A DNA stretch of 64,000 nucleotides from Microbacterium helvum (GTDB taxonomy: Bacteria > Actinomycetota > Actinomycetes > Actinomycetales > Microbacteriaceae), in contig NZ_JACXZS010000009.1 in assembly GCF_014779795.1 (NCBI RefSeq), positions 62,001 to 126,000 of the forward strand. The letters run 5' to 3'. The translations under genes were made by a program, and so were the position numbers. The notes under the pieces were generated by a model. It ran no database searches. It saw only the letters and a program-made list of their open reading frames with translations, and was not told where the DNA came from. Positions within the stretch are counted from its first letter, which is position 1. Every line of letters begins with the position of its first letter. Shown here piece by piece: positions 36,667-46,201 of this stretch.

Positions 36667-38146
36667 CGCTGTAACTCCAGTGTGTTCCGTCTGCTGAATC
36701 TTCGAGGGTGATGCCGGCCGCCGCGATCGCGTCGCGGATGCGGTCGGCCGCCGCCCAGTCCTTCGCCGCGCGCGCATCGGCACGCTGAGCGATCATGGTC
36801 GTCACGAGGGTGTCGAGAGCGGATGCCGCCGCCGACGCGTCGGCCGTCCGCCACTGCGGATCGAGCGGGTCGATCCCGAGGATGCCGGTCATCACCGCGA
36901 CGTCCGCGAACGCGCGCAGCGCCGTCTCCCGGTCCCCCGCATCCAGGGCCGTGTTGCCGTCCCGCACGGTCTCGTGCAGCACCGCGAGCGCCTGCGGCAC
37001 ACCCAGGTCGTCGTCGAGCGCGGCCGCGAAACGGGCCGGCACGACGGCTGGGCCCACGCGCCCGGAGGCTCCGCCCGACGCGCCAGCGGCGGGTGGAGAA
37101 GGCGTGGGGACCACGATCACGTCGTCGGCCTCGTCGCGCAGCGTGCGCACCGCGCGCTCGAGGAACGTGCGGATGCGGTCGATCGCCGCCTCGGCCTCGT
37201 CGAAGGTGGATGCCGTGATGTCGAGGCTCGAACGGTAGTGCGCGGCGGCGAGCGCATACCGCACCACGAGTGGGTCGCGCTCGCGGAGCACGTCCTCGGC
37301 GAGGATGAAGTTGAAGAGCGACTTCGACATCTTCTGCCCGGCCACGGTGACCAGGCCGTTGTGCACCCAGTACTGCGCGAAGCCGTCGCCGGCCGCGGTG
37401 GACTGTGCGAGCTCGTTCTCGTGGTGGGGGAAGCGCAGGTCGAGTCCGCCGCCGTGGATGTCGAATTCGGCGCCCAGGTACCGGCGCGACATCGCGGAGC
37501 ACTCGATGTGCCAGCCCGGCCGGCCGGCGCCCCACGGCGACTGCCAGCTCGCGGATTCGGGCTCGTCGGACTTGCCGCCCTTCCAGAGGGCGAAGTCGCG
37601 CGGGTCGCGCTTGCCGCGCGGGTCGGCGTCCGCGGCCGGCTCCATCGCGTCGAGCGACTGGTTGGTGAGAGTGCCGTAGCCCGGCCACGAGCGCACGTCG
37701 AAGTACACGTCGCCGGCGGCGTCCGCGCCCGCGTCGGCGGGGTATGCGTGTCCGGCGTCGATGAGGCGCTGGATCAGCTCCTGCATCTGCGGGATGGATG
37801 CCGTCGCCCGCGGCTCGTACGTCGGCGCGAGGATCCCGATCGCGGTGTACGCCCGGGTGAATTCCTGCTCCATGCGGTACGCGAGCGCCCACCACGGCTC
37901 ACCGTCGGTGGAGTTGGCGAGCACCTTGTCATCGACGTCGGTGACGTTGCGCACGAACGTGACGCGCCCGTACCGGTGGGCGAGCCAACGACGCAGCAGG
38001 TCGAAGCTCAGCGCACCGCGCAGATGCCCGATGTGGGGACCGGACTGGACGGTCGGCCCGCACACGTAGATCGTGACGTTCCCGGGGTCGAGCGGCACGA
38101 AGTCGCGCAGAGCCTGCGCCTTGGTGTCATAGAGCTGAACCGTCAC
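36659..38146 (-). CDS. cysS: Cysteinyl-tRNA synthetase
   Basis: A 495-residue class I aminoacyl-tRNA synthetase that charges tRNA-Cys. The zinc/active-site cysteine is in [18 protein letters not shown] near residue 29, which includes the HIGH motif. [11 protein letters not shown] supplies another zinc ligand, and the KMSKS loop is KMSKSLFN near 275. The length is normal. The C-terminal 100 residues form the anticodon-recognition helical region. It overlaps rlmB and is divergent from the EamA transporter. Confidence 0.96.
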   Translation of the reverse strand: MTVQLYDTKAQALRDFVPLDPGNVTIYVCGPTVQSGPHIGHLRGALSFDLLRRWLAHRYGRVTFVRNVTDVDDKVLANSTDGEPWWALAYRMEQEFTRAYTAIGILAPTYEPRATASIPQMQELIQRLIDAGHAYPADAGADAAGDVYFDVRSWPGYGTLTNQSLDAMEPAADADPRGKRDPRDFALWKGGKSDEPESASWQSPWGAGRPGWHIECSAMSRRYLGAEFDIHGGGLDLRFPHHENELAQSTAAGDGFAQYWVHNGLVTVAGQKMSKSLFNFILAEDVLRERDPLVVRYALAAAHYRSSLDITASTFDEAEAAIDRIRTFLERAVRTLRDEADDVIVVPTPSPPAAGASGGASGRVGPAVVPARFAAALDDDLGVPQALAVLHETVRDGNTALDAGDRETALRAFADVAVMTGILGIDPLDPQWRTADASAAASALDTLVTTMIAQRADARAAKDWAAADRIRDAIAAAGITLEDSADGTHWSYSDG

Positions 38147-38217
38147 TGCACCAGCCTACCGGCGCGCCCCTGGGAACCAGCGGGCTGCGGCCGCCGCTCG
38201 CCTGGTAGAACTTGACC

Positions 38218-39147
38218 GTGCTGCACGTCCTCGCCGTCCTCGCCGCCGCCCTGCTGTTCGGCACGACGGGCACCTCGCAGGCGCTCGGCCCCTCGGGCAC
38301 CACGCCCTTGTCGATCGGGGTCATGCGCATGGTCATCGGCGGTGCGGGCCTGGCGCTCATCGCGTTCACGCTCGCAGCCCGCCATGCGCGGCGCAGCGAT
38401 GCGACGCCGCGCCCGCGGCTGGGCGCCCGGCCCGTGCTGCTGATGGTGCTCACCGGTGCGTGCCTCGCGGTCTACCAGCCGCTGTTCTTCCTCGGTACGG
38501 CGCGCAACGGGGTCGCTGTCGGCACCGTCGTCGCCCTCGGCTCGGCGCCGATCCTGGCCGGGCTCCTCGAGTGGGCTCTGACCCGACGCATCCCGAGCCC
38601 CACCTGGATGGGCGCGACCGCCCTGGCGACGCTCGGCGTCGTGCTGCTGGGCTTCGGCGGCGAAGCAGGCAGCGCCGGCGGCACCGACCCGCTGGGACTG
38701 CTGGGCTCGATCGGTGCCGGCGCATCGTTCGCCGTGATCGCCAATGCCCAGCGGCGGCTGCTGGACGATGGGTGGGATCCGTTCACGGTCGTCGGCGCCA
38801 TGGGGGCGAGCGCCGCCGCGCTGTGCGTCTTCGCGATCCCGTTCGTCGACCTGTCCTGGCTCGGCACCGCCTCCGGGCTCACGATGGCGCTCTGGCTGGG
38901 ACTCGGCACGATCGCGATCGCGTACGTCCTGTTCACGTGGGGGCTCAGCGGGCTGACGGCCGCGACCGCGGCGACCCTGACGCTCGGTGAGCCGCTGACC
39001 GCAGGCATCCTGGGCATCTTCGTGCTGGGCGAACGGCTCTCGGCGCTCGCGATCATCGGGCTCGTGGTGCTCGCCGCCGGCCTCGCGCTGCTCGCGTGGG
39101 GATCACGCGCGCCGCGGGACCCCGAGCCCTTCGCCGTCGAGGCCTGA
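38218..39147 (+). CDS. EamA/DMT family transporter
   Basis: A 309-residue membrane protein with about ten transmembrane helices in two EamA repeats. The first begins LAALLFGTTGTSQALG and the second GSIGAGASFAVIANAQRRLL near 165. The conserved LTLGEPLTAGILGIFVLGE near 255 is typical of RhaT/EamA exporters. GTG 38218 and TTG 38212 are both possible starts with weak ribosome binding. Probable export of amino acids or metabolites. Substrate unknown. Confidence 0.85.
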   Translation: MLHVLAVLAAALLFGTTGTSQALGPSGTTPLSIGVMRMVIGGAGLALIAFTLAARHARRSDATPRPRLGARPVLLMVLTGACLAVYQPLFFLGTARNGVAVGTVVALGSAPILAGLLEWALTRRIPSPTWMGATALATLGVVLLGFGGEAGSAGGTDPLGLLGSIGAGASFAVIANAQRRLLDDGWDPFTVVGAMGASAAALCVFAIPFVDLSWLGTASGLTMALWLGLGTIAIAYVLFTWGLSGLTAATAATLTLGEPLTAGILGIFVLGERLSALAIIGLVVLAAGLALLAWGSRAPRDPEPFAVEA

Positions 39148-39199
39148 TCCGCCGGGCGGAAACACCCCCGCAATCCGCCCGTGTCACACTGGGCGCGAC

Positions 39200-39667
39200 A
39201 TGCAGAGCACCATCGAGATCCGCCCCGACGACCTCACCGGCGACGACACCCGTCGCCTCGTCGCCTTCCACCTCGCCGCGCTGGTCGGCACCGCCCCGCC
39301 CGAGAGCATCCACGCGCTCGACGTCGATGCGCTGCGCCGGCCGGGCATCACGCTGTGGTCCGCGTGGATCGACGATCGCGTCGCCGGGATCGCGGCATTG
39401 CGCGCCCTCGATGCGCAGCGCGGCGAGATCAAATCGATGCGGGTCGACGACGCCTTCCGCGGCGCGGGCGTCGGACGGGCGCTGCTCGACCACCTCATCA
39501 CCGTCGCGCAGGGGCGCGGAATGACGAGCCTCTGGCTCGAGACCGGCACGACCGACGACTTCGCCGCCGCCCACCGGCTGTACGCCCGCGCCGGCTTCAC
39601 GGACTGCGGCCCGTTCGGCGGCTACCGCCTCGACCCGCACTCGCGGTTCATGACGCGCGCCCTCTGA
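39200..39667 (+). CDS. GNAT family N-acetyltransferase
   Basis: A 155-residue acetyltransferase. The acetyl-CoA loop is SMRVDDAFRGAGVGRALLDH near residue 80 (the [RQ]xxGx[GA] motif as RGAGVG), and the C-terminal AAHRLYARAGFTDCGPF is the usual GNAT ending. It is close to the PhnO/YpeA-like group acting on small molecules or peptides. It lies 52 bases after the EamA gene and may be co-transcribed. The acceptor cannot be read. Confidence 0.88.
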   Translation: MQSTIEIRPDDLTGDDTRRLVAFHLAALVGTAPPESIHALDVDALRRPGITLWSAWIDDRVAGIAALRALDAQRGEIKSMRVDDAFRGAGVGRALLDHLITVAQGRGMTSLWLETGTTDDFAAAHRLYARAGFTDCGPFGGYRLDPHSRFMTRAL

Positions 39668-39671
39668 ATCG

Positions 39672-39732
39672 GTTCACTTGCGCTGTTTGTACGCCTGAAC
39701 CCGGTTCTCGCGTACGAACAGCGCAAGTGAAC
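39672..39732. terminator. Long inverted repeat between GNAT and ispDF
   Basis: Two 23-nt arms (39672-39694 and 39710-39732) pair with a single G-U wobble around a 15-base loop. It starts four bases after the GNAT stop codon, between convergent genes, so it can act as a bidirectional terminator. The 23-bp arms are longer than most terminators and could be a dispersed palindromic repeat. Confidence 0.65.
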
Positions 39733-39747
39733 GAGGTGTCAGGTTCG

Positions 39748-39868
39748 GAGGGCCGGGGGCGGCGCGGGGCGAGGGCGAGGGCGAGGGCGAGGGGCAAGGG
39801 CGAGGGTGAGGGGCGAGGGTGAGGGACGGACGGGGGCAGAGGGACGAAGGGGACGGACGGGAGGCGGG
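39748..39868. repeat. Purine-rich GAGGGC hexamer tract
   Basis: From 39771 to about 39826 the plus strand is an imperfect array of GAGGGC/GAGGGT hexamers, embedded in a longer G-rich stretch ending just before the ispDF stop codon. Runs of three or more G separated by short spacers could form G-quadruplex structures. No coding is supported. Confidence 0.7.
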
Positions 39869-39870
39869 GG

Positions 39871-41046
39871 TCAGGCGGCGGCGATGAGGGCCACGGCGTA
39901 GGCCGAGACGCCTTCGCCGCGACCGGTGAATCCCAATCCGTCTGTCGTGGTCGCTGAGACCGACACCGGGGCGCCGCCGAGCGCCGCCGAGAGCGCCCGC
40001 TCGGCCTCGGCGCGGCGCGCGGCGAACCGTGGACGATTCGCCTGCACCTGCACCGAGACGTTGCCCACGCGCCAGCCGGCCTCACGCAGCAGCTCCGTCG
40101 TGCGGCCGAGGAAGGCGTCCGCGTGGGCTCCGGCGAACTCCGGCCGGTCGGTGCCGAAGTGCGTGCCGATGTCGCCCAGGCCGGCCGCCGCGAGGAGGGC
40201 GTCCACGATCGCGTGGGCGACGGCATCCCCGTCCGAATGCCCCGACAGCGCCTGCTCGCCGGGCCACTCCAGCCCCGCGAGCCACAGTGTGCCGTCGCCG
40301 CCGAATGCGTGCACATCGGTGCCCACGCCCACGCGCGGCGACGCGGGCTCCGGTGCCGCGGCGAGCAGGTGGCGGGCGCGGTCGAGGTCGGCGGCGGTCG
40401 TGATCTTGAAGGCGAGTGGATGCCCCGGCACAGCCGATACCGCATGCCCGGCATCCGCCACCAGCGCGGCGTCGTCGGTGAACTCGGCCGACGCGGCGGC
40501 GTATGCCGCGTCGAGCACGTCACGGCGGAAGCCCTGTGGCGTCTGCGCCGACGCCAGCTCGGACCGATCGACGGCGGCGACGATCTCTTCGCCGGCCACG
40601 CGCTTGATCGTGTCGATGACGGGGAGCACGGGGATGGCGCCGTCGGCACCGGCGTCGATCGCGCCGACGACCCGGGAGAACACCTCGGGCGGCGTGAGCG
40701 CGCGGGCCGCGTCGTGCACGAGGACGATCTCGACGTCGCCCCACAGCGCGCGCAGTCCCGCCGCCACCGATTCCTGACGCGTGGCGCCCCCCGTGACGAC
40801 CGTCACGAGGTCCGAACGGTCACCGGAAGCTTCCAGCGCCTCGGTGCGGGCGTCGCCCTCGCGCCCCTCCGGCACGACGATCACGACCTGCGCTTCGGGA
40901 GCCGCGAACACGCCGTCCAGCGCGTGGCGCAGGATGCTGTGCCGGTCGATGCCCACGAACGCCTTGGGGCCACCGGCGCCGAGCCGGGTGCCGGATCCAG
41001 CGGCCACGACGACGATGCCGACACGCGGAACGGGAAGCATGCTCAC
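39871..41046 (-). CDS. ispDF: Fused IspD-IspF isoprenoid enzyme
   Basis: A 391-residue fusion of two non-mevalonate pathway enzymes. Residues 6-230 are IspD, which makes CDP-methylerythritol ([33 protein letters not shown]). Residues 237-391 are IspF, which cyclises CDP-ME 2-phosphate ([10 protein letters not shown] metal ligands, [21 protein letters not shown] and [13 protein letters not shown]). The GTG at 41046 and ATG at 41040 are alternative starts. A terminator separates it from carD, so it probably has its own promoter. Confidence 0.94.
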   Translation of the reverse strand: MSMLPVPRVGIVVVAAGSGTRLGAGGPKAFVGIDRHSILRHALDGVFAAPEAQVVIVVPEGREGDARTEALEASGDRSDLVTVVTGGATRQESVAAGLRALWGDVEIVLVHDAARALTPPEVFSRVVGAIDAGADGAIPVLPVIDTIKRVAGEEIVAAVDRSELASAQTPQGFRRDVLDAAYAAASAEFTDDAALVADAGHAVSAVPGHPLAFKITTAADLDRARHLLAAAPEPASPRVGVGTDVHAFGGDGTLWLAGLEWPGEQALSGHSDGDAVAHAIVDALLAAAGLGDIGTHFGTDRPEFAGAHADAFLGRTTELLREAGWRVGNVSVQVQANRPRFAARRAEAERALSAALGGAPVSVSATTTDGLGFTGRGEGVSAYAVALIAAA

Positions 41047-41115
41047 CCGTTCACGCTATCGCGCCCATGACGGTGCGAACCCGGGGAGGCGCGTCCCAGG
41101 CCCGCCCGGACACAG

Positions 41116-41150
41116 TGAAACGGCGCCCCCCTGCCGGGGGCGCCGTTTCA
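41116..41150 (-). terminator. Terminator between carD and ispDF
   Basis: A perfect 15-bp stem (41116-41130 with 41136-41150) and a CTGCC loop lie a few bases after the carD stop codon on the minus strand. It should end most carD transcripts before ispDF. Confidence 0.8.
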
Positions 41151-41156
41151 GAAGTC

Positions 41157-41639
41157 TCAGCTTGCGAGGACCTCGTCGAGGATCACGCTGGCCTGCTCCT
41201 CGTCGGTCTTCTCAGCGAGCGCCAGCTCGGAGATGAGGATCTGCTTGGCCTTGGCCAGCATTCGCTTCTCACCGGCCGAGAGGCCGCGATCCTGATCGCG
41301 GCGCCACAGGTCGCGAACGACCTCGCTGACCTTGATGACGTCACCCGACGCGAGCTTCTCCAGGTTGGCCTTGTACCGGCGGGACCAGTTCGTGGGCTCT
41401 TCCGTGAAGGGCGCGCGCAGCACCTCGAAGACCCTGTCGAGGCCTTCCTTGCCGATGACGTCGCGAACCCCGACAAGATCGACGTTCTCTGCGGGTACTT
41501 CGATGATGAGATCACCCTGCGTGACGTTGAGCTTCAGGTACTTCTTCGTCTCGCCCTTGATGATCCGGTCTTTGACCTCGATGATCGTTGCCGCCCCGTG
41601 GTGGGGGTAGACGACCGTCTCGCCAACCTCAAAAAGCAT
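41157..41639 (-). CDS. carD: CarD family RNA polymerase-binding regulator
   Basis: A 160-residue CarD protein. The N-terminal Tudor-like RNA polymerase interaction domain begins [20 protein letters not shown], and the C-terminal helical DNA-binding domain ([18 protein letters not shown] onward) includes the tryptophan near residue 87 that contacts the upstream edge of the promoter bubble. CarD stabilises open complexes and is important for rRNA transcription in actinobacteria. Start at 41639 (MLFEVG), the usual family start. Position next to ispDF is conserved in the phylum. Confidence 0.95.
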   Translation of the reverse strand: MLFEVGETVVYPHHGAATIIEVKDRIIKGETKKYLKLNVTQGDLIIEVPAENVDLVGVRDVIGKEGLDRVFEVLRAPFTEEPTNWSRRYKANLEKLASGDVIKVSEVVRDLWRRDQDRGLSAGEKRMLAKAKQILISELALAEKTDEEQASVILDEVLAS

Positions 41640-41800
41640 GGAGTTATGTCCTTTCGGCAACCTCCAGGATACCACAGGAGAAATACGCTAAGGTTCTCCG
41701 CCCCTGAGGCGGACCCCTCGCCGCGTGCGGCCCGGGTGCTCCGCGCGCGCCCGCTCGAACCCCTAGACTTACGGGGTACCGAATCGTCCTGGGAGGATCT

Positions 41801-42268
41801 GTGAACCGCCGCCTCATCGCGTCTCTGGCCGTCGGGGCCGCGCTCGTGCTCACGACCACCGGCTGCAGCATGATCTCGCCGCAGGCGACGACGATCCCCT
41901 ACTCGGCCGCCGAAGGCACCAACGTCCACGATTCCGGCCCGCTCGAGGTGCGCAACGCCTTCGTCGTCGCCAACGACGAGGGCACCGCGGGCAATTTCGT
42001 CGCGGCGATCGTGAACGACACCGAGGACTCGCACACCCTGAACGTCGAGTTCGGTGAGGGCGGTCCGTCGCTCACCGTCCGCGTGCCCGCGAACACGACC
42101 GTCAGCCTCGGCTCCGACGAGGACGAGCCGCTCGAGATCGACGGCTTCGAGGGTCTTCCCGGCACCGACGTCGCCACCTTCTTCCAGTCCGGCGACAGCG
42201 AGGGCGCCCTCGTCTCGATCCCCGTCCTCGACGGCTCGCTCGACTACCTCTCGGCGCTGGCGCCCTGA
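41801..42268 (+). CDS. Lipoprotein of unknown function
   Basis: A 155-residue secreted lipoprotein. The signal peptide is MNRRLIASLAVGAALVLTTT followed by the lipidation cysteine at 22 (GCS). The mature domain is a beta-rich, acidic, DUF461/copper-chaperone-like sandwich (PLEVRNAFVVANDEGTAGNF, VPANTTVSLGS), but without the methionine/histidine copper motif. GTG start with GGGAGGATCT upstream and a TAGACT -10 at 41764. It is divergent from carD and convergent with regX3. Confidence 0.85.
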   Translation: MNRRLIASLAVGAALVLTTTGCSMISPQATTIPYSAAEGTNVHDSGPLEVRNAFVVANDEGTAGNFVAAIVNDTEDSHTLNVEFGEGGPSLTVRVPANTTVSLGSDEDEPLEIDGFEGLPGTDVATFFQSGDSEGALVSIPVLDGSLDYLSALAP

Positions 42269-42317
42269 TTCCTCATCGGATCCGGTGGTCTGAGCCCCGG
42301 CATCCCGATCCCGGCGA

Positions 42318-42357
42318 GAAGAAGCGGGGCGCGTCAGCCGACGCGCCCCGCTTCTTC
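42318..42357. terminator. Bidirectional terminator between lipoprotein gene and regX3
   Basis: A perfect 18-bp stem (42318-42335 with 42340-42357) with an AGCC loop lies between convergent genes. The A-rich start and U-rich end of the stem suit termination in both directions. Confidence 0.85.
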
Positions 42358-42365
42358 GTCCCTGG

Positions 42366-43049
42366 TCAGCCCTCGAAGCGGTAGCCCAGCCCGCGCACCG
42401 TCACGAGCATCTCGGGCGAGCCGGGGTTCTGCTCGATCCGCGATCGGATGCGCTTGATGTGGACGTCGAGCGTCTTGGTGTCGCCGAAGTAGTCGCTCCC
42501 CCACACCCGGTCGATCAGCTGACCGCGGGTGAGCACGCGACCGGCATTGCGCATGAGGACTTCGAGCAGCTCGAATTCCTTGAGGGGCATGTTGATCTCG
42601 TCGCCGTCCACCGCGACGGTGTGCCGGTCGATGTCGAGCACGACGCGGCCGCCTTCGAGGACCCGGTCTTCGAGGTCGGCGTCGATCTGCGAGAAGCGGC
42701 GGAGCACCGCGCGCATGCGTGCGAGCAGCTCGCGCGCCGAGTACGGCTTGGTGACGTAGTCGTCGGCGCCGAGCTCGAGGCCCACCACGATGTCGACCTC
42801 GGAGTCCTTGGCCGTGAGCATGATGATCGGCACCGCCGACGTGGTGCGGATCTGACGGCACACCTCGGTGCCCGGCATCCCCGGCAGCATCAGATCGAGC
42901 AGCACGATGTCGGCGCCCCGGTCGCGGAACGCGACCAGCGCGGACGGGCCGTCCTCGGCGATCTCGACCTCATAGCCCTCACGCCGCAGAAGGTAGGCGA
43001 GCGGGTCGGCGAGGTCCGGCTCGTCCTCGACGATCAGGACGCGGGTCAT
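42366..43049 (-). CDS. regX3: RegX3-type response regulator
   Basis: A 227-residue OmpR-family regulator. The receiver domain has acidic residues in VEDEPDLADP and the phosphoacceptor aspartate in IVLLDLMLPG (about D52), with the conserved lysine in VTKPYSARELL. A winged-helix DNA-binding domain follows (GRVLTRGQLIDRVWG, VDVHIKRIRSRIE-like). It overlaps senX3 by four bases. The gene order regX3-senX3 with divergent phoU is that of the phosphate-sensing system, whose boxes are seen upstream of phoU, ppk and pstS. An alternative name is PhoP. Confidence 0.92.
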   Translation of the reverse strand: MTRVLIVEDEPDLADPLAYLLRREGYEVEIAEDGPSALVAFRDRGADIVLLDLMLPGMPGTEVCRQIRTTSAVPIIMLTAKDSEVDIVVGLELGADDYVTKPYSARELLARMRAVLRRFSQIDADLEDRVLEGGRVVLDIDRHTVAVDGDEINMPLKEFELLEVLMRNAGRVLTRGQLIDRVWGSDYFGDTKTLDVHIKRIRSRIEQNPGSPEMLVTVRGLGYRFEG

Positions 43050-44437
43050 GCGGGTTCTCCATTCGCAGCGGGTTCGGCAGCCGGCGCGGGCGCCGGGATC
43101 ACGGGGTTCTTCGGCGCCGATGATTCGGTGGCGGCGGGCGTGGTCCTCGCAGGCTTCTGTGCCGCGGGCCGGGTTACGGCGCCCTTCGACGTCGGCTTCT
43201 TCTTGGCCGCCGGCGCGCCGATCACCGGAGCCGAGGCATCCTGGGCCTCGGCCGCGGCGCGCTTCTTCTTGCGGCCCCGCTTCGGGGTGGGCTCGGCAGC
43301 AGGAGCGGCCGACTCGGGCAGCCGGATCGTGAACGTCGAGCCGCGACCGGGCCGCGACCACAGGCGCACCTCGCCTCCGTGGCGCTGCACGGCGTGCTTG
43401 ACGATCGACAGGCCGAGGCCGCTGCCGCCGGTGCGACGCGCACGTGCGGGGTCGGCGCGGTAGAACCGCTCGAACACGCGATCCTGGTCGCCTTCGGCGA
43501 TGCCGATGCCGCGGTCTGTCACGGCGATCTCGACGACGCCGTCGGCGGACTTGATGCCGACGCCGACGCTCGACCCGCGGGGCGAGTAGGCGATCGCGTT
43601 GGCCACGAGGTTGCCCACCGCCTCGCTCAGCACCTGCGCGTCGCCGCGGACGTACAGCCCACGGCTGCCGCCGCGCACCATCTCGACGCCGGCGGAGTCC
43701 GCCTGGATCGCGTGCGCGTCCAGTGCGGATGCCACGACCTCGTCGATCGACACATCGCGCTGCGGCAGCTGGTCGGACGCCTGCAGCCGCGAGAGGTTCA
43801 TGATGCGCGAGGTCAGCAGCGCCAGGCGCGACGCCTCGGCCTGCAGTCGCGCGGCGAAGATGCGCACCTGCGGCGGGTCGTCCGCCGCCGACTCGATCGC
43901 CTCGGCGAGCAGGCTCACCGCACCGACCGGCGTCTTGAGCTCGTGACTGGTGTTCGCCACGAAGTCGCGGCGCATCTCTTCGACGCGCTCGCGCTCGGTG
44001 ATGTCGCGCAGCACCAGCAGCGTGAGCCGTGCCGAGATGCGTGTCGCACGCACCGCGACCAGGCGCGGCTCGGCGGGGAGCGCCCCGCGGCGCAGCCGCA
44101 TGGTCTCGGTGGCGGTGGTGCCCGGCGACACAGACTCGCTCGTGCGCACGCCCCGCGCGAGCATGCGCAGCTCGTCGGTGGGCAGCGTCCCGCCCTCGAC
44201 CAGCTCGAACGGAACGGCGGCCGACGAGGCTGCGAGCACCGTGAACGACGTGTCGACGACCACGGCCGCGTCGTCCATGCCGTGCAGGACCTCGCGCACG
44301 CCGTCGGGCACGTCGACGTTCGTCTCCATCCGTGCGCGGTCGCGAGCACGGAGCGCGGCGACGATGACGGCAGACACCGACCCGCCGACGATGACCCCCA
44401 CGAGAAGGGCGAGCAGCGTCAGCTGCGTGGAGTCCAT
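43046..44437 (-). CDS. senX3: SenX3-type sensor histidine kinase
   Basis: A 463-residue kinase. One N-terminal transmembrane helix (7-30), a PAS-like sensor region (45-145), the phosphoacceptor histidine in ANTSHELKTPVGAV near 165, the N-box VGNLVANAIAYSPRGSSV near 260, and G-boxes DRGIGIAEGDQ and GGSGLGLSIVKHAV. Unusually, about 90 residues after the ATPase domain form an alanine/proline/lysine-rich tail. It should phosphorylate RegX3 under phosphate limitation in concert with PhoU and the Pst system. Confidence 0.92.
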   Translation of the reverse strand: MDSTQLTLLALLVGVIVGGSVSAVIVAALRARDRARMETNVDVPDGVREVLHGMDDAAVVVDTSFTVLAASSAAVPFELVEGGTLPTDELRMLARGVRTSESVSPGTTATETMRLRRGALPAEPRLVAVRATRISARLTLLVLRDITERERVEEMRRDFVANTSHELKTPVGAVSLLAEAIESAADDPPQVRIFAARLQAEASRLALLTSRIMNLSRLQASDQLPQRDVSIDEVVASALDAHAIQADSAGVEMVRGGSRGLYVRGDAQVLSEAVGNLVANAIAYSPRGSSVGVGIKSADGVVEIAVTDRGIGIAEGDQDRVFERFYRADPARARRTGGSGLGLSIVKHAVQRHGGEVRLWSRPGRGSTFTIRLPESAAPAAEPTPKRGRKKKRAAAEAQDASAPVIGAPAAKKKPTSKGAVTRPAAQKPARTTPAATESSAPKNPVIPAPAPAAEPAANGEPA

Positions 44438-44510
44438 GCGTCCCAGAGTACGGGCACGTTCGGGGCCGCATCGGCCGCCGGCGCCCCTGGAGCGGCACGT
44501 GCCGGGCAGT

Positions 44511-44543
44511 GTTCACCGTCGCGGCACCGTCCGTTAACCTTCT
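44511..44543 (+). promoter_or_regulatory. PHO box before phoU
   Basis: Three 11-nt direct repeat units in exact register, GTTCACCGTCG, CGGCACCGTCC and GTTAACCTTCT, fit the actinobacterial PhoP/RegX3 box (GTTCACC-like units every 11 bases). GAGAAT at 44549 is a candidate -10. It lies in the divergent region and could also affect senX3. Confidence 0.7.
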
Positions 44544-44605
44544 CTGACGAGAATCGCCGGGGCTGCGGGCGGACGCCTGCCCGAAACCACGAAAGGTGCA
44601 TCGCA

Positions 44606-45286
44606 ATGCGCGAAGTCTTCCACCAGTCGCTCGAAGACGTGCAAGGGCGTCTCGTAGAGATCGCCGAGCTGGTCACGGTCGCGATCGACAAGGCGACGCG
44701 GGCGTTCGGCACGAGCGACGTGGCGCTGGCCGAAGAGGTCATCGAGGCCGATGCGGTCATCGACGAGAAGGCCATCGAGCTCGACGAGCTCGCGATCGAG
44801 ATCCTCGCCCGTCAGCAGCCGGTGGCGCGGGACCTGCGCATCGTGGTGAGCGCGCTGCGCATGAGCGCCTCACTGGAGCGCATGGGCGACATCGCCGAGC
44901 ACATCGCCCAGTTGACACGCATGCGCTTCCCCGAGCGAGCGATCCCCAAGGGCCTGAAGTCGACGTTCCTCAAGATGGGCGAGCTGGACGTCGAGGTCGC
45001 CCGTCAGCTCACCGAGCTGCTGCGCACGCAGGACGAATCGCTCATCGACGCGGTCCGCAACGCCGACGACAGCCTCGACGACCTGCACCTGTCGGTCTTC
45101 GAGAAGGTTCTGAGCGACAGTTGGCAGGGCGAGGCCGCCGCGACCGTGGACGCGACGCTCGCGAGCCGCTACCACGAGCGCTTCGCCGACCACGCGGTCT
45201 CGGTGGCGAAGAAGGTGCTCTACCTCTCCACCGGAGACTGGACCACGACCACGGACACCATCACGGTCGTCGCTCCCGAGCAGTAG
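44606..45286 (+). CDS. phoU: Phosphate signalling protein PhoU
   Basis: A 226-residue helical PhoU with two three-helix bundles. The metal-binding E/DxxxD motifs appear in the first half (ASLERMGDIAEHIAQL) and second half (YHERFADHAVSVAKKV). PhoU links the Pst transporter to the SenX3 kinase and represses signalling when phosphate is ample. GAAAGG precedes the ATG. The upstream PHO box suggests feedback control. It is divergent from senX3, as in other actinobacteria. Confidence 0.95.
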   Translation: MREVFHQSLEDVQGRLVEIAELVTVAIDKATRAFGTSDVALAEEVIEADAVIDEKAIELDELAIEILARQQPVARDLRIVVSALRMSASLERMGDIAEHIAQLTRMRFPERAIPKGLKSTFLKMGELDVEVARQLTELLRTQDESLIDAVRNADDSLDDLHLSVFEKVLSDSWQGEAAATVDATLASRYHERFADHAVSVAKKVLYLSTGDWTTTTDTITVVAPEQ

Positions 45287-45332
45287 ACCCCGTCGCCGGG
45301 CGCAGTCGGGGGGCTGACGCCGGTGCGACGAC

Positions 45333-45378
45333 AAAGAGAAGAGTGGATGCCTCACCGGAGGCATCCACTCTTCTCTTT
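45333..45378. terminator. Bidirectional terminator between phoU and gpmA
   Basis: A perfect 21-bp stem (45333-45353 with 45358-45378) and ACCG loop. It begins AAAGAG and ends CTCTTT, so an A-rich entry and U-rich exit exist on both strands. It separates the convergent genes. Confidence 0.88.
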
Positions 45379-45388
45379 GCGTCTGCGA

Positions 45389-46138
45389 TCAGGCCTTGCC
45401 CTGGTTCGCGACCGCGGCCGCTCCCGCAGCGGCGGCTTCGGGGTCGAGGTACTCACCCGGGCCGAGGGGCTGCAGGTTCTCGTCGAGGCGGTAGACCAGC
45501 GGGATGCCGGTGGGGATGTTGAGCTCGGCGATGTCGGCGTCGCTGATGCCGTCGAGGTGCTTGACGAGGCCGCGCAGCGAGTTGCCGTGGGCGGTCACGA
45601 GCACCGTCTTGCCGGCCTTCAGGTCGGGCACGATGTCGCTGTGCCAGTAGGGCAGCATGCGGTCGATGACGATCTTGAGCGACTCGGTGTCGGGCACCTC
45701 GCCGTCGATGCCGGCGTAGCGCGGGTCGCCGACCTGGCTGTACTGGTCGTCGGCCGGCAGCGGCGGCGGCGGAACGTCGAACGAGCGGCGCCACAGCATG
45801 AACTGCTCGTTGCCGAACTCTTCGAGGGTCTGCGCCTTGTCCTTGCCCTGCAGAGCGCCGTAGTGCCGCTCGTTGAGGCGCCACGAGCGCTTGACCGGGA
45901 TCCACAGGCGGTCGGCGGCATCCAGCGCGATGTTCGCGGTCTGGATCGCCCGGCTGAGCACCGAGGTGTGCAGGACGTCGGGGAGGATGCCGGACTCGGC
46001 GAGCAGCTCGCCGCCGCGCTGGGCCTCGGCCTTGCCCTGCTCGGTGAGGCGGACATCGACCCACCCCGTGAACTGGTTGGTCTTGTTCCACTCGCTCTGG
46101 CCGTGTCGGAGGAGGATGAGCGTATAGGGCGCGGTCAT
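45389..46138 (-). CDS. gpmA: 2,3-bisphosphoglycerate-dependent phosphoglycerate mutase
   Basis: A 249-residue glycolytic enzyme interconverting 3- and 2-phosphoglycerate. The phosphohistidine motif [10 protein letters not shown] is near residue 11. [37 protein letters not shown] and the second histidine in [11 protein letters not shown] near 185 are all present. The C-terminus is alanine-rich. Start 46138 is chosen because GGAGG lies just upstream. It can accept 2-phosphoglycerate coming from glycerate kinase. Confidence 0.96.
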   Translation of the reverse strand: MTAPYTLILLRHGQSEWNKTNQFTGWVDVRLTEQGKAEAQRGGELLAESGILPDVLHTSVLSRAIQTANIALDAADRLWIPVKRSWRLNERHYGALQGKDKAQTLEEFGNEQFMLWRRSFDVPPPPLPADDQYSQVGDPRYAGIDGEVPDTESLKIVIDRMLPYWHSDIVPDLKAGKTVLVTAHGNSLRGLVKHLDGISDADIAELNIPTGIPLVYRLDENLQPLGPGEYLDPEAAAAGAAAVANQGKA

Positions 46139-46201
46139 GACCTCCATGTTATCGGCGGCCGGCCGCCGTGCCCGGGCGCGTGACGCTGGCATCATGGAGG
46201 C

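Noticed and set aside
41116..41150. Riboswitch upstream of ispDF
   Set aside because: The structure is a simple perfect hairpin right after carD, explained as a terminator.
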